From contig NZ_KV823574.1 in NCBI RefSeq assembly GCF_001815985.1, positions 43,253-97,816 on the forward strand: a stretch of DNA of 54,564 nucleotides, read 5' to 3'. Origin of the DNA: Corynebacterium sp. HMSC27B11 (GTDB taxonomy: Bacteria > Actinomycetota > Actinomycetes > Mycobacteriales > Mycobacteriaceae). The notes under the pieces were generated by a model that saw only the letters and a list, made by a program, of their open reading frames with translations, ran no database searches and was not told the DNA's origin. Of the stretch, positions 1 to 10,950 are shown piece by piece; the first letter of the stretch is position 1, and each line of letters begins with the position of its first letter. Made by a program: the position numbers and the translations under genes.

Positions 1-308
1 CCCCGTACCTGCCGTTCTCCGCTCAGAAGGTCTTCGAGACTCTCGGTGGCGAGGGCATCTGGGCGGCCCAGCCGGAGATTGTTGAGGTCAAGGACGAATC
101 CCCGCGCACCCCGGTCGGTGTGGGCCTGCCGGAAGAGGGGAGCACCTACCCGGTCATCATGGGTAACTACACCGAGCAGCAGGCCACCTGGCAGCGCATC
201 GAGCTGACCCCGGGCACCCCGCTGAGCAAGCCGAAGCCGCTGTTCCAGAAGCTGGACCCAGAGCTGGCGGAGACCGGCCCGGAGTGGGCGCCGGTCGTCA
301 AGGACTAG
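1..308 (+). CDS. metG: Methionyl-tRNA synthetase, C-terminal end (partial)
   Basis: Only the last ~101 codons are present; the gene enters from the left edge in the frame that begins at base 3 and stops with TAG at 306-308. The protein charges tRNA-Met with methionine in the cytoplasm. The visible part is the tail of the anticodon-binding helical domain: [16 protein letters not shown] is the conserved MetG segment, and the last residues ([11 protein letters not shown]...) are the usual family ending. The TatD gene starts about 20 nt later on the same strand with no terminator between, so the two are probably cotranscribed, the usual corynebacterial arrangement. The family call rests on the C-terminal motif and on this neighbour. 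Confidence 0.88.
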   Translation, partial: PYLPFSAQKVFETLGGEGIWAAQPEIVEVKDESPRTPVGVGLPEEGSTYPVIMGNYTEQQATWQRIELTPGTPLSKPKPLFQKLDPELAETGPEWAPVVKD

Positions 309-329
309 CTGACCGGTAGCGTGGGGGAT

Positions 330-1187
330 ATGTCTAAAAAGAAACGCCCCACGCCTGTCCTGCCGGAGAGCATTGGAGCTCTCTTCGACTCCCACACCCA
401 CCTGGCCTCCACCATCGCCAAGGGGGCACGGGAGGGGCAGGATCGCCGTGCTGCTACCGCGGAGCTCGTCGCCCGCGCCGGCCAGGCCGGGGTGGAGCGG
501 ATCTGCACCGTCGGTGATGGACTGGCCGAGACCGAGCTGGCGCTGGCGGCGGCCCAAGAGTTCGACAATGTCTGGGCCGCGTGCGCGATCCACCCGACCC
601 GCGCCGACGAGCTGGATGAGGCAGCCAAAACCAGCCTCATCGAGATGGCCGCCAACGAGCGTTGTGTGGCGATCGGGGAGACCGGCCTGGACGCGTATTG
701 GATCAAGCACGACGACACCACGCCCTCGCTCGAGGTACAGGAAGCCGCGCTGCGCTGGCACATCGACCTTGCGGTCAGCGCGCGCAAGCCGCTGATGATC
801 CACAACCGCGAGGCGGACGAGGATCTGATGCGCATCCTCGCGGATGCCCCGCAGCCCACCGACGTGATCCTGCACTGCTTCTCCTCTCCGCTGGACGTGG
901 CCCGCGAGGCCATCGACCGCGGCTACGTTCTCTCCTTCGCGGGCAATGCGACCTTCAAGCGCAATGAGGAGCTCCGGGAGGCTGCGCGCCTGGCTCCGGC
1001 CGAGCAGATCCTCGTGGAGACGGACGCTCCCTATATGACTCCCGAGCCCTTCCGTGGGGCGCGCAACGAGCCCGGGTTCGTGGGATACACAGCCCGGGTG
1101 CTCGCGGAGGCGCGCGGCCAGTCGCCGGCCGAGTTCGCGGAACTGGCGTGGTCGAATGCCAACCGCGTCTTCGGCCTCCCTGGTTAA
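330..1187 (+). CDS. tatD: TatD family metal-dependent deoxyribonuclease
   Basis: A 285-residue TIM-barrel hydrolase of the TatD/YcfH family, which removes nucleotides from DNA ends using divalent metals. Visible motifs: the metal-binding FDSHTH near residues 19-24, IGETGLD with the bridging Glu near 113, MIHNREA, LHCFSS, and the C-terminal ETDAPY aspartate. All expected metal ligands are present and the length is normal. ATG 330 is chosen because it gives MSKKKRPTP; a GTG at 321 would add three residues, and neither has a well-spaced Shine-Dalgarno (GGGGGA lies directly against the ATG). It follows metG closely and precedes rpf2. A role in DNA repair or in fragmenting damaged DNA is family knowledge only. 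Confidence 0.9.
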   Translation: MSKKKRPTPVLPESIGALFDSHTHLASTIAKGAREGQDRRAATAELVARAGQAGVERICTVGDGLAETELALAAAQEFDNVWAACAIHPTRADELDEAAKTSLIEMAANERCVAIGETGLDAYWIKHDDTTPSLEVQEAALRWHIDLAVSARKPLMIHNREADEDLMRILADAPQPTDVILHCFSSPLDVAREAIDRGYVLSFAGNATFKRNEELREAARLAPAEQILVETDAPYMTPEPFRGARNEPGFVGYTARVLAEARGQSPAEFAELAWSNANRVFGLPG

Positions 1188-1417
1188 GGACGAGCCAAGC
1201 CCCGTTATCTTCCTACGCGGCCCAGGGAACCGCAGGCGCGCCCGGCGCCTACGGTCCTGGTGCGCAAGCGTGCTGCCGTTGCGCGTGTGACGGTCTGTTA
1301 TTGCTGTTACAGTGCGCATTCCCCGACCTGGGGTGATTTTGCCCACGTCTCTGGATTCTTCTGGCTTTAACTTCATCGTTATCGTATTGTGATAAAAGTT
1401 CAGCCCCGCTGGGGTGA

Positions 1418-2608
<1,191 letters not shown>

Positions 2609-2658
2609 AGCCCGGCCCTTTCCAGGCCCTTACGGCCACACTGGCTTCACAGCCACCC

Positions 2659-2702
2659 GGCGTGGGCCACGCGCAGAGGAGACACAGCGCGTGGCCCACG
2701 CC
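2659..2702. terminator. Strong hairpin after rpf2 (probable terminator)
   Basis: Perfect 16-bp inverted repeat: left arm GGCGTGGGCCACGCGC (2659-2674), 12-nt loop, right arm 2687-2702, then TTTCCC. The short U-tract is weak, but the position 50 nt after the rpf2 stop fits a transcription terminator. Confidence 0.65.
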
Positions 2703-2712
2703 TTTCCCGTAT

Positions 2713-2758
2713 GACCGGCAGCGTTGGCGCGGCATTTTCGCCCGCTACGCTGCCGGTC
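2713..2758. repeat. Second hairpin upstream of ksgA
   Basis: 12-bp perfect arms GACCGGCAGCGT (2713-2724) and 2747-2758 with a 22-nt loop, followed by GTTTATATT. It lies 16 nt before the ksgA start, so it may be part of a tandem terminator or lie in the ksgA leader and affect translation. I cannot separate the two from sequence. Confidence 0.45.
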
Positions 2759-2774
2759 GTTTATATTCGAAGGC

Positions 2775-3743
2775 GTGAATGATGACGTGCGTGCCCAGGA
2801 CGCCCCGGCGCTAGACGGGGGAGTATCGCTGCTCGGGCCGGTGGAGATCCGCCAGCTCGCCGAGGAGCTGGGGGTCAGCCCCACCAAGAAGCTCGGCCAG
2901 AACTTCGTCCACGACCCCAACACGGTCCGCAAGATCGTGTCCGCCGCCGAGGTGGGCCCCGGCGACCACGTGATCGAGGTTGGCCCCGGGCTGGGGTCCC
3001 TGACGTTGGCGCTGCTGGGCGCGGTGGGGGAGGTCACCGCCGTCGAGATTGACCCGCTGCTGGCGGGACGTCTGCCGCGCACCGTCGCCGAGCAGGCCGC
3101 TCCGGTCGCCGACAAGCTCCACCTCATCCTCCGCGACGCCCTCCAGGTCACCGCCAGCGACTGGACCGAGCAGGGGCTGGCGGAACCCACCGCGCTGGTG
3201 GCGAACCTGCCCTATAACGTCTCCGTCCCGGTGCTGCTGCACCTGCTGGAGCAGTTCCCCACGATCAGCAGGGTGCTCGTGATGGTGCAGCTGGAGGTCG
3301 CGGACCGGCTGGCTGCCAAGCCGGGCAGCAAGATTTACGGGGTGCCCAGCGTGAAGGCCCGCTACTACGGCGATACCTTCCGCGCTGCGACGATCGGCAA
3401 GAACGTCTTCTGGCCCGCCCCGAAGGTGGACTCCGGGTTGGTGCGCATCGACCGCTGGGGTGTGGGGGACAAGCCGGCCGCCCCGTGGGCCGAGGCTGTC
3501 GCGGCCTCGGGATTCGCAGAGGAAGCCGTGCGCCGAGAGACTTTCGCCGTGGCCGACGCGGCCTTCCTGCAGCGGCGCAAGACCCTGCGCGCCGCCCTCT
3601 CCGGACACTTCGGCGGCGGCCAGCAGGCCGAGGAAGTTCTGCGTGCAGCGGGCATCGACCCGAAGCAGCGCGGGGAGAAACTCGGCGCCGAGGAATTCGT
3701 GGCGCTTGCCCTCGCCAGCCTCGTAAGCAAGGAGGGGCAGTGA
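2775..3743 (+). CDS. ksgA: 16S rRNA dimethyladenosine transferase KsgA (RsmA)
   Basis: SAM-dependent enzyme that dimethylates two adjacent adenosines in the 3'-terminal helix of 16S rRNA during 30S maturation. In the 322 residues one sees [10 protein letters not shown] at the N-terminus, the SAM-binding [12 protein letters not shown], the catalytic [10 protein letters not shown], and the C-terminal helical domain with FLQRRKTLR. Full length for the family. The start is uncertain: GTG 2775 has GAAGG almost touching it, while GTG 2787, in frame, has the same GAAGG about 13 nt upstream. The stop overlaps the ispE start in GTGA (3740-3743), so translation of the two is coupled, as in many actinobacteria. 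Confidence 0.92.
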   Translation: MNDDVRAQDAPALDGGVSLLGPVEIRQLAEELGVSPTKKLGQNFVHDPNTVRKIVSAAEVGPGDHVIEVGPGLGSLTLALLGAVGEVTAVEIDPLLAGRLPRTVAEQAAPVADKLHLILRDALQVTASDWTEQGLAEPTALVANLPYNVSVPVLLHLLEQFPTISRVLVMVQLEVADRLAAKPGSKIYGVPSVKARYYGDTFRAATIGKNVFWPAPKVDSGLVRIDRWGVGDKPAAPWAEAVAASGFAEEAVRRETFAVADAAFLQRRKTLRAALSGHFGGGQQAEEVLRAAGIDPKQRGEKLGAEEFVALALASLVSKEGQ

Positions 3744-4792
3744 GCACTCAGCGAACCGGTGACGAGCAGCAAGGCACGCCCCGCATCAGCGTGGCCGCCA
3801 CCGCGCACGGCAAGATCAACCTTCACCTGGCAGTCGGCGACGTCCGGCCGGACGGCTACCACGAGCTGGAAACCATCTTCCAGTCCGTGAGCCTTAAGGA
3901 GACCGTGACCCTCACCGCGGTTCCGCGCGGAGAGGAACCCGAGCTCACGGTCGCGGGACCGGATGCCCACCTCGTGCCGCGCGACCCCAGCAACCTCGCC
4001 TGGCGGGCCGTCGAGCTCATCCGCGACCTGTGGTGCGAGCGCGCAGGCCTGCTGGAAGACCCCGCGGCCGACCCGGCGACCCGCGCGCCGTCGGTGAGCA
4101 TCCACATCGATAAGAATGTGCCCGTGGCCGGCGGGATGGCCGGTGGCTCCGCGGACGCCGCAGCCGCCCTCGTCGCCGCCGTGGAGTTTTACTTCGGCCG
4201 CCAGCCCCTGCCATATCCCACCCCGCGCAAGGCCGTGGCGCCCAGCCAGGCGGAGCTGCTGCAGCTCGCCGGCACCCTGGGCGCCGACGTGCCCTTCTGC
4301 GTGCTCGGCGGCACCGCGCTCGGGACCGCCCGCGGGGACGAGCTGATCAGCATCATGTCCCAGGGGCCCTACCACTGGGCGATTGCCACCGATAAGCGCG
4401 GGCTGTCCACCCCGGAGGTCTTCGCGCAGCTGGACCGTCAGCGGGAGGCCGCGCGCACCGGCAACCGGCCGGACGTCCGCGCCCAAGGCACCGAGGAGTT
4501 GATGCGCGCGCTGGTGACCGGCGACCCGCACCAGCTCGCTCCGCTGCTGGTCAACGACCTGCAGGCGCCCGCGATCAGCCTACTGCCGAGCCTGCGGCAA
4601 ACGCTGGCGGTGGCCAAGGAGGCCGGCGCGCTCGCTGCCATCGTCTCCGGCTCCGGGCCATCCATCGCCATGCTGTGCGAAGACGAGGCCAGCGCCGTGG
4701 AGGTCGCCACCGCCGTATCCGTGGCGGGCAAGGCCAGCGCCACGGTCGTGACTAGTTCGCCCGCGCCGGGGGCGCGCGTGGTCCGCAGCTAG
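3740..4792 (+). CDS. ispE: 4-diphosphocytidyl-2-C-methyl-D-erythritol kinase
   Basis: GHMP-superfamily kinase of the MEP isoprenoid pathway; it phosphorylates CDP-methylerythritol at the 2-position. Motifs: AHGKINLHL with [11 protein letters not shown] at the N-terminus, the ATP loop [17 protein letters not shown] (about residues 130-146), and [10 protein letters not shown] near the C-terminus. At 350 residues it is some 35-40 longer than typical IspE; the extra length is a loop at about 95-120 ([18 protein letters not shown]) plus an N-terminal extension. GTG 3740 overlaps the ksgA stop by 4 nt. Its product eventually feeds the cis-prenyltransferase encoded at 44.3 kb. Confidence 0.93.
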   Translation: MSTQRTGDEQQGTPRISVAATAHGKINLHLAVGDVRPDGYHELETIFQSVSLKETVTLTAVPRGEEPELTVAGPDAHLVPRDPSNLAWRAVELIRDLWCERAGLLEDPAADPATRAPSVSIHIDKNVPVAGGMAGGSADAAAALVAAVEFYFGRQPLPYPTPRKAVAPSQAELLQLAGTLGADVPFCVLGGTALGTARGDELISIMSQGPYHWAIATDKRGLSTPEVFAQLDRQREAARTGNRPDVRAQGTEELMRALVTGDPHQLAPLLVNDLQAPAISLLPSLRQTLAVAKEAGALAAIVSGSGPSIAMLCEDEASAVEVATAVSVAGKASATVVTSSPAPGARVVRS

Positions 4793-4849
4793 CCTGGAAA
4801 ACACAAGAAAAACAGCACAACAGAAATTAAAGGAGAGCGAAAACCCACC

Positions 4850-6694
<1,845 letters not shown>

Positions 6695-6740
6695 CCGGGT
6701 GCGGAAAATAAAAACCTGGCGAGGGTCGCGGCTGCATGGC

Positions 6741-6746
6741 TAGCAT
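6741..6746 (+). promoter_or_regulatory. Candidate -10 element (leaderless start of 6753 gene)
   Basis: TAGCAT ends 6 nt before the ATG at 6753, placing the transcription start on or next to the start codon. GGGAG in the gap could alternatively act as a poor SD. Confidence 0.4.
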
Positions 6747-6752
6747 GGGAGC

Positions 6753-7076
6753 ATGATTCTCATTAACGTTCGATTCAAGCCCCTGGACGAGCACGTCGAG
6801 AACTTCCGCGAGCACGTCGCGGAGTTCACCGAGGCCACCCGCAAGGAGCCGGGTTGCCTGTGGTTCGACTGGTTCCGCAACACGGACGACCCGAGCGAGT
6901 ACATCCTCATCGAGGCCTTCGAGGACGACGCTGCGGAGGCACACGTGAACTCCGAGCACTTTAAGAAGGCCACGGAGCTCTTCCCGACGATCCTCAAGGA
7001 GACCCCGCAGATCATCAACACGCTGATCCCGGGGAAGACCGAGTGGGACCGCATGGCGGAGTTCCAGGTCGACTAA
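6753..7076 (+). CDS. Antibiotic biosynthesis monooxygenase domain protein (YgiN-like)
   Basis: A 107-residue single-domain protein of the dimeric alpha/beta-barrel ABM/YgiN family. It starts with a beta strand (MILINVRFKP), has the EPGCLWFDWFRN strand and ILIEAFEDDAAEAHVNSEHF, where the HVNSEHF helix is the family hallmark. Members are cofactor-free quinol or aromatic monooxygenases, or haem-degrading enzymes; the IsdG/MhuD haem-binding pattern is not evident. The genes on either side (ABC-F, enoyl-CoA hydratase) give no pathway clue. Followed by a hairpin at 7083-7121, so probably monocistronic. Confidence 0.85.
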   Translation: MILINVRFKPLDEHVENFREHVAEFTEATRKEPGCLWFDWFRNTDDPSEYILIEAFEDDAAEAHVNSEHFKKATELFPTILKETPQIINTLIPGKTEWDRMAEFQVD

Positions 7077-7082
7077 CAATTT

Positions 7083-7121
7083 CTGTGGCGGCGCGCCGGG
7101 CACCCCGGCCCGTCGCCACAG
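7083..7121. terminator. Hairpin after the ABM gene
   Basis: CTGTGGCG (7083-7090) pairs with CGCCACAG (7114-7121), with further GC pairing inside the loop. No T-run follows, so the terminator role is tentative. Confidence 0.45.
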
Positions 7122-7161
7122 GTATATCTAGCGAAGAAACGATCAATAAAGGGTGGGTATC

Positions 7162-8247
7162 GTGACGCAGTTTATTTCCACAGTGGTTGAAGGCCGGACG
7201 GGAATCATCGAACTCGACCGTCCGAAGGCGCTGAACTCCCTCAATCAGGAGATGATCACGGGGATCCGCGAGGCGGTGGACGGTTGGTTGGACGACGCCG
7301 CCGTCGAGCAGATCCTCATCCGTTCCAGCAGCGAGCGGGCGTTCTGTGCCGGGGGCGACGTCCGGTCCGTGGCTGAAGACGACGCCGCCGGTTTCCACCA
7401 GTCCGGTGACGAGTTCTTCGAGGAGGAGTACGGGCTGAATCGTCGCCTGGCCACCTACCCGAAGCCTATCGTCGCTGTCTGGCAGGGCGTGGTGATGGGC
7501 GGTGGCTTCGGGATCTCTGCTCACGGCTCCCACCGCGTCGCCGGGCCCAAGGTGCTGGCTGCGATGCCGGAGGCGGCCATCGCTTTCGTTCCGGACGTCG
7601 GCATGACCCACCGCCTGAACAACCTCACGCCCCCGGAGGGGTACGCGGAGCAGCTCCCGGAGGCCGGGGCGCTGGCCGTGTTCCTCGGAACCACCGGGTG
7701 GCGGATGAATAGCGCCGACCTGCTGGCCACTGGGCTGGCAACGCACTTCGCGCCCGATCCGCAGGCCTTTGGCGATGCGGTGGGGGCGAAGGGGCTGGCC
7801 CGCGCGCTGCGGGAGGATGCTCAGGAACCGGCCACGGCGCTCGCCGACAGCGTGGCGGGTGAGCCATCTACGCTCATCGCGAATGCGCAGCTGATCAGCG
7901 AAATCTTCGGTGGGGAGTCCTGGCTGGAGATCGAACAGGCGCTCGCTGCAGCCAGCGCCCCGGACGAGGCGGGGGAGAAGTTCCTCGCAGATGTTCGCGC
8001 GGCGGTGAAGAACGCCAACCCGACCAGCCTGGTGGCGATCACCGAGATCATGCGGCACGCTCGCCACACGGATCTGGCCACCGCGCTGCGCAACGAGTTT
8101 GCGGTGGGAGCTGCCCTGCGGCGCGAGCCCAATTTCCCGGAGGGTATCCGGGCAGTGCTGGTGGATAAGGATCAGTCTCCCCACTTCGAGCCCGCGGCTG
8201 CCGCCGACGTGGACCCAGCCGTGTGGCGGGAGATGCTGGAGTCTTAA
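7162..8247 (+). CDS. Enoyl-CoA hydratase/isomerase family, 3-hydroxyisobutyryl-CoA hydrolase type
   Basis: Crotonase-fold enzyme of 361 residues. LDRPKALNSLNQEMI opens the domain; RAFCAGGDVRSV is the first oxyanion-hole segment; GVVMGGGFGISAHGSHRVAG the second; MPEAAIAFVPDVGMTHRL carries the Glu and Asp expected of the hydrolase subgroup. The C-terminal extension (about 230-361) with FGGESWLEIEQAL and the REPNFPEGIRAVLVDKD ending is characteristic of 3-hydroxyisobutyryl-CoA hydrolase-like proteins (valine catabolism) rather than true hydratases. GTG 7162 is chosen because GGGTGGG lies 5-11 nt upstream; GTG 7153 is possible. The stop is 6 nt from the stop of the convergent TetR gene with no terminator between. 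Confidence 0.88.
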   Translation: MTQFISTVVEGRTGIIELDRPKALNSLNQEMITGIREAVDGWLDDAAVEQILIRSSSERAFCAGGDVRSVAEDDAAGFHQSGDEFFEEEYGLNRRLATYPKPIVAVWQGVVMGGGFGISAHGSHRVAGPKVLAAMPEAAIAFVPDVGMTHRLNNLTPPEGYAEQLPEAGALAVFLGTTGWRMNSADLLATGLATHFAPDPQAFGDAVGAKGLARALREDAQEPATALADSVAGEPSTLIANAQLISEIFGGESWLEIEQALAAASAPDEAGEKFLADVRAAVKNANPTSLVAITEIMRHARHTDLATALRNEFAVGAALRREPNFPEGIRAVLVDKDQSPHFEPAAAADVDPAVWREMLES

Positions 8248-8253
8248 CCCGGC

Positions 8254-8940
8254 TTAGTTGGCGCCGAAACCACGCTCCAGGCGGTCGAAGCCGGTGTCGA
8301 GGATGTCCTCGAGCACCTCTTCACCGGCGTAGCCAGGGTTATTGGCGATCTCGGTGGCCGCGTTGACCATCGCCGTCACCGAGTTGATCAGCAGGTGGAT
8401 CTCCACGAGGCTGAGCGCGCCATCGCAGTAGCGGTGTACCGCGTGGGTGAGGCTGCCGAAGATCTCGAGCAGCACGCCCGTGCCCTCGCGGTCCATCTGC
8501 ACCGTCATGTGCTCACCGAGGGAGGACGCGAGGTTGATCGCGGGCAGCGGGTTCTCGCCCGAGGTCATGATCTCGTGGGTGATCTGGCGCAGCAGCTGCA
8601 CCGGGGTCAGCCCCGGTTGGGTCCGGTCGATCCACTCAGCGATCTGGCGGACGTAGGTCTCGATGAAGTACAGGAACGCCGCGTCGCGGTTGGGGAAGTA
8701 GTTATGGAAGGTGCGGGAGGAGACCCGGGCGCGCCGGGTGATCGCCCGGATGCTGGCGCCGTCGGACCCCTCCTCAAGCATGAGCTCGGCCGCCGCGCGG
8801 GCGAGCGCATCACGGGTATCGGCCTTCTTCCGGTCCCGCAGGGTACGTAGCTTCTTCGCAGCTCCCTCGATGACCAACGGGTGCTGGTCCTCCGAGCCTC
8901 CGCCGAGGGGAGTGCGTGAGTTGTTCTGGGTTTTGCTCAA
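8254..8940 (-). CDS. TetR family transcriptional regulator
   Basis: 228 residues. The N-terminal helix-turn-helix is clear: RDALARAAAELMLEEGSDGASIRAITRRARVSSRTFHNYFPNRDAAFLYFIE contains the usual TetR recognition helix ending in F-NYF. The remainder is a helical ligand-binding and dimerisation domain of no recognisable subclass. The start is TTG 8940, supported by AGGTGG 6 nt upstream on the minus strand; about 37 residues precede the HTH. It is convergent with the enoyl-CoA hydratase gene and divergent from the PPK2 gene 310 nt away. The target may be its own promoter or a neighbour; an imperfect inverted repeat at 8995-9008 is a candidate operator. Confidence 0.9.
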   Translation of the reverse strand: MSKTQNNSRTPLGGGSEDQHPLVIEGAAKKLRTLRDRKKADTRDALARAAAELMLEEGSDGASIRAITRRARVSSRTFHNYFPNRDAAFLYFIETYVRQIAEWIDRTQPGLTPVQLLRQITHEIMTSGENPLPAINLASSLGEHMTVQMDREGTGVLLEIFGSLTHAVHRYCDGALSLVEIHLLINSVTAMVNAATEIANNPGYAGEEVLEDILDTGFDRLERGFGAN

Positions 8941-9250
8941 CTCGAACCACCTAAATGACTATCTCTTTGCCCTCACGTGCGGGGCAAACTTAATGGGGAT
9001 TATTCCCAATTTGGCACAAAACTACGTGAAATTCTGTTCATCAATTATAGCTGAATATGTAGCTGTGCTATGGAATAGGCAAATATTCATCGGCTGCCCC
9101 TCTGTGATGGGGGGGTCGAGGGGTGGCGGGGCGGTGAGTGCGACGGTCGGCTATCCGGTCGGCAGGCGTCGCAAAAAGGGTGTTCAAAATCACGGCCCGC
9201 AGGCTCCTGCGGCTGCGCGTTGTCAGCGTGTTCCCAGTATTCTATTAACT
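8941..9250. other. 310-bp intergenic region between TetR and PPK2 genes
   Basis: More AT-rich than its surroundings in its left two thirds. It holds the TetR-gene leader with its SD, an inverted repeat GGGA-TTAT-TCCC (8996-9007), a G-rich tract with runs of 7, 4 and 4 guanines (9109-9131), and a -10 for the PPK2 gene at 9238-9243. A plus-strand frame stays open across it in the PPK2 frame, but codon use does not look coding and no conserved protein is seen. Confidence 0.6.
9238..9243 (+). promoter_or_regulatory. Candidate -10 element (leaderless PPK2)
   Basis: TATTCT with a 7-nt gap (ATTAACT) to ATG 9251. No SD is present, so a leaderless mRNA is predicted. Confidence 0.45.
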
Positions 9251-10126
9251 ATGAACAACGCCATCGCCTTTCAGGGCCCGCACAATCCCCACCCGAAGAA
9301 GCTGAAGAAGAAGGCTTATGAAAAGGAGCTCAAGCGCCTGCAGGCTGAGCTCGTCGAGATGCAGCAGTGGGTCGTCGAGACCGGCGCCCGCGTCGTCATC
9401 GTCATGGAAGGCCGTGACGCCGCCGGTAAGGGCTCGGCTATCAAGCGCATTACCCAGTACCTCAACCCGCGCTCCTGCCGCGTCGAGGCGTTGCCGGCGC
9501 CGACCGAACGCGAGAAGGGCCAGTGGTACTTCCAGCGCTACGTCGAAAAGCTGCCCACCGCTGGCGAGATCGTGATCTTCGACCGCTCCTGGTACAACCG
9601 CGCCGGTGTGGAGCGCGTCATGGGCTTCTGCACCACCGATGAGTACCGCCGTTTCCTGCACCAGGCCCCGATCTTCGAGCGCCTGCTCGTGGAGGACGGC
9701 ATCATCCTGCGCAAGTACTGGTTCTCCGTCTCCGACGAGGAGCAGTACGCACGCTTCACCTCCCGCCTCGAGGACCCGCTGCGCCGCTGGAAGCTCTCCC
9801 CGATGGACCTGCAGTCCATCACCCGCTGGGAGGACTACTCCCGCGCCAAGGACGCCATGTTCGTCCACACGGATATCCCATCGGCCCCGTGGTACACGGT
9901 GGAGAGCGAGGACAAGAAGCGCTCCCGTGTGAACGTCATTGCTCACCTGCTGGATTCCATCCCTTACCACCACATTGAGCGCGAGCTGCCGGAGATCCCG
10001 GAGCGTCCGGTCTCCGAATCCAACTACCAGCGCCCGCCGCGCGAAGAGTTCCGCTACGTGCCGGATTACGCCGCCAAGCTCGAGGTCGATGAGGAGCCCA
10101 AGGGCAAGGACTCCAAGAAGTCCTAA
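9251..10126 (+). CDS. ppk2: Polyphosphate kinase 2 (class I/II type)
   Basis: 291 residues. PPK2 enzymes transfer phosphate between polyphosphate and nucleotides; this subtype usually makes ATP or GTP from the diphosphates. Walker A is GRDAAGKGSAIKRI (about residues 54-67), Walker B IVIFDRSWYNRAGVERVMGF, and the lid and C-terminal region contains RWKLSPMDLQSITRWEDYSRAKD. The DRSWYNRAGVE signature separates it from the DRSYYEDVLV type encoded at 34419-35342. ATG 9251 is the natural start, since the upstream extension is not conserved-looking. A second PPK2 and Ppx occur in the window. Cytoplasmic. The Lys-rich tail (KGKDSKKS) is probably disordered. Confidence 0.93.
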   Translation: MNNAIAFQGPHNPHPKKLKKKAYEKELKRLQAELVEMQQWVVETGARVVIVMEGRDAAGKGSAIKRITQYLNPRSCRVEALPAPTEREKGQWYFQRYVEKLPTAGEIVIFDRSWYNRAGVERVMGFCTTDEYRRFLHQAPIFERLLVEDGIILRKYWFSVSDEEQYARFTSRLEDPLRRWKLSPMDLQSITRWEDYSRAKDAMFVHTDIPSAPWYTVESEDKKRSRVNVIAHLLDSIPYHHIERELPEIPERPVSESNYQRPPREEFRYVPDYAAKLEVDEEPKGKDSKKS

Positions 10127-10161
10127 AACCCGCCGATGGGGTAGTGGGGGCGAAGTGCGAG

Positions 10162-10167
10162 TAGCCT
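10162..10167 (+). promoter_or_regulatory. Candidate -10 element before 10176 gene
   Basis: TAGCCT ends 8 nt before ATG 10176; no SD is evident in the gap (AGGGCGTC). Confidence 0.3.
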
Positions 10168-10175
10168 AGGGCGTC

Positions 10176-10841
10176 ATGCTGCATGCCGTTTCCTTCGCGC
10201 TGGTTGATTCGCTCAACGCGCTGCTCATCGGAGTCATCGTTGCCCTCGGCGTGATGCTGCCGCCCGCCGCGCCCTACCGGCGTATCGCCACGCTCGTGGT
10301 GGGCGGGGACTGGCTCGGCGTGCTTGTTCTTTCCGTGGTGACCATGCTGGCCTTCGACGGGCTCGGCGACGCGGTGACCCGTGCGCTGGACTCCCCGGTC
10401 TTCGCGCTGGTCCTCATCGCTATCGGTGTGCTCACCCTCGTGCTCACGCTGCGGAGCAAGCCGGGGGCCGAGCAATCCCAGCTGCTCAACCGGATGGTGG
10501 GACCGCTGACAACCCCGTCCGCCGCGACCTTCGGCCTGGGCTTCCTGCTCGGTGTGATCCAATCCGCGACCTCGGCGCCCTTCTTTACCGGCCTGGCCTA
10601 CCTTTCGGCCGGGGATTATTCCGCGGTCTTGCGCTACGTGGGGCTGATTTTCTACGCCAGCTTGGCGCTCAGCCTGCCCGCTGTGAGCGCCGTGTTCGTG
10701 GGCCTCGTGCGTGCTTACCCGAACGGTGCATTCGGCTCGGCGATGGCAGCCATGCGGGAGCGCAAAGCCGCGATGGCCAAGGCCGCCGGCTACCTGGTCG
10801 CGGCTGTTCTCATCCTCTTCGGTGCCTCGCTGCTGCTCTAG
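10176..10841 (+). CDS. Integral membrane protein (GAP/Sap-like exporter family?)
   Basis: 221 residues with about six hydrophobic segments (roughly 8-28, 36-60, 70-90, 108-130, 150-172, 200-221). The layout, with DSLNALLIGV at the N-terminus, a short cytoplasmic loop near 95-105 and a long hydrophobic C-terminus, resembles the LysE-like GAP/Sap proteins linked to glycolipid export in mycobacteria, but I do not see a diagnostic motif, so function stays open. The gene lies between ppk2 and a strong bidirectional terminator shared with the convergent prfC. Confidence in the gene is high, in the family low. Confidence 0.8.
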   Translation: MLHAVSFALVDSLNALLIGVIVALGVMLPPAAPYRRIATLVVGGDWLGVLVLSVVTMLAFDGLGDAVTRALDSPVFALVLIAIGVLTLVLTLRSKPGAEQSQLLNRMVGPLTTPSAATFGLGFLLGVIQSATSAPFFTGLAYLSAGDYSAVLRYVGLIFYASLALSLPAVSAVFVGLVRAYPNGAFGSAMAAMRERKAAMAKAAGYLVAAVLILFGASLLL

Positions 10842-10860
10842 ATTTTTCTTTGAGGACGTC

Positions 10861-10894
10861 AACGGCCCCGCTGCTTTCCTGCAGCGGGGCCGTT
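10861..10894. terminator. Bidirectional terminator between membrane protein gene and prfC
   Basis: AACGGCCCCGCTGC (10861-10874), loop TTTCCT, perfect complementary right arm 10881-10894. It sits between convergent genes. Confidence 0.75.
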
Positions 10895-10950
10895 CGTGGT
10901 TCCGGCTGGGCAGCAGTCTTGCTGAGGCGCCCATGCCTAACCAGGGGTGG

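Noticed and set aside
8711..9250. In-frame upstream extension of the PPK2 gene by 180 codons.
   Set aside because: It would overlap the TetR gene and cross an AT-rich spacer with no coding character; the -10 at 9238 and ATG 9251 explain the start better.
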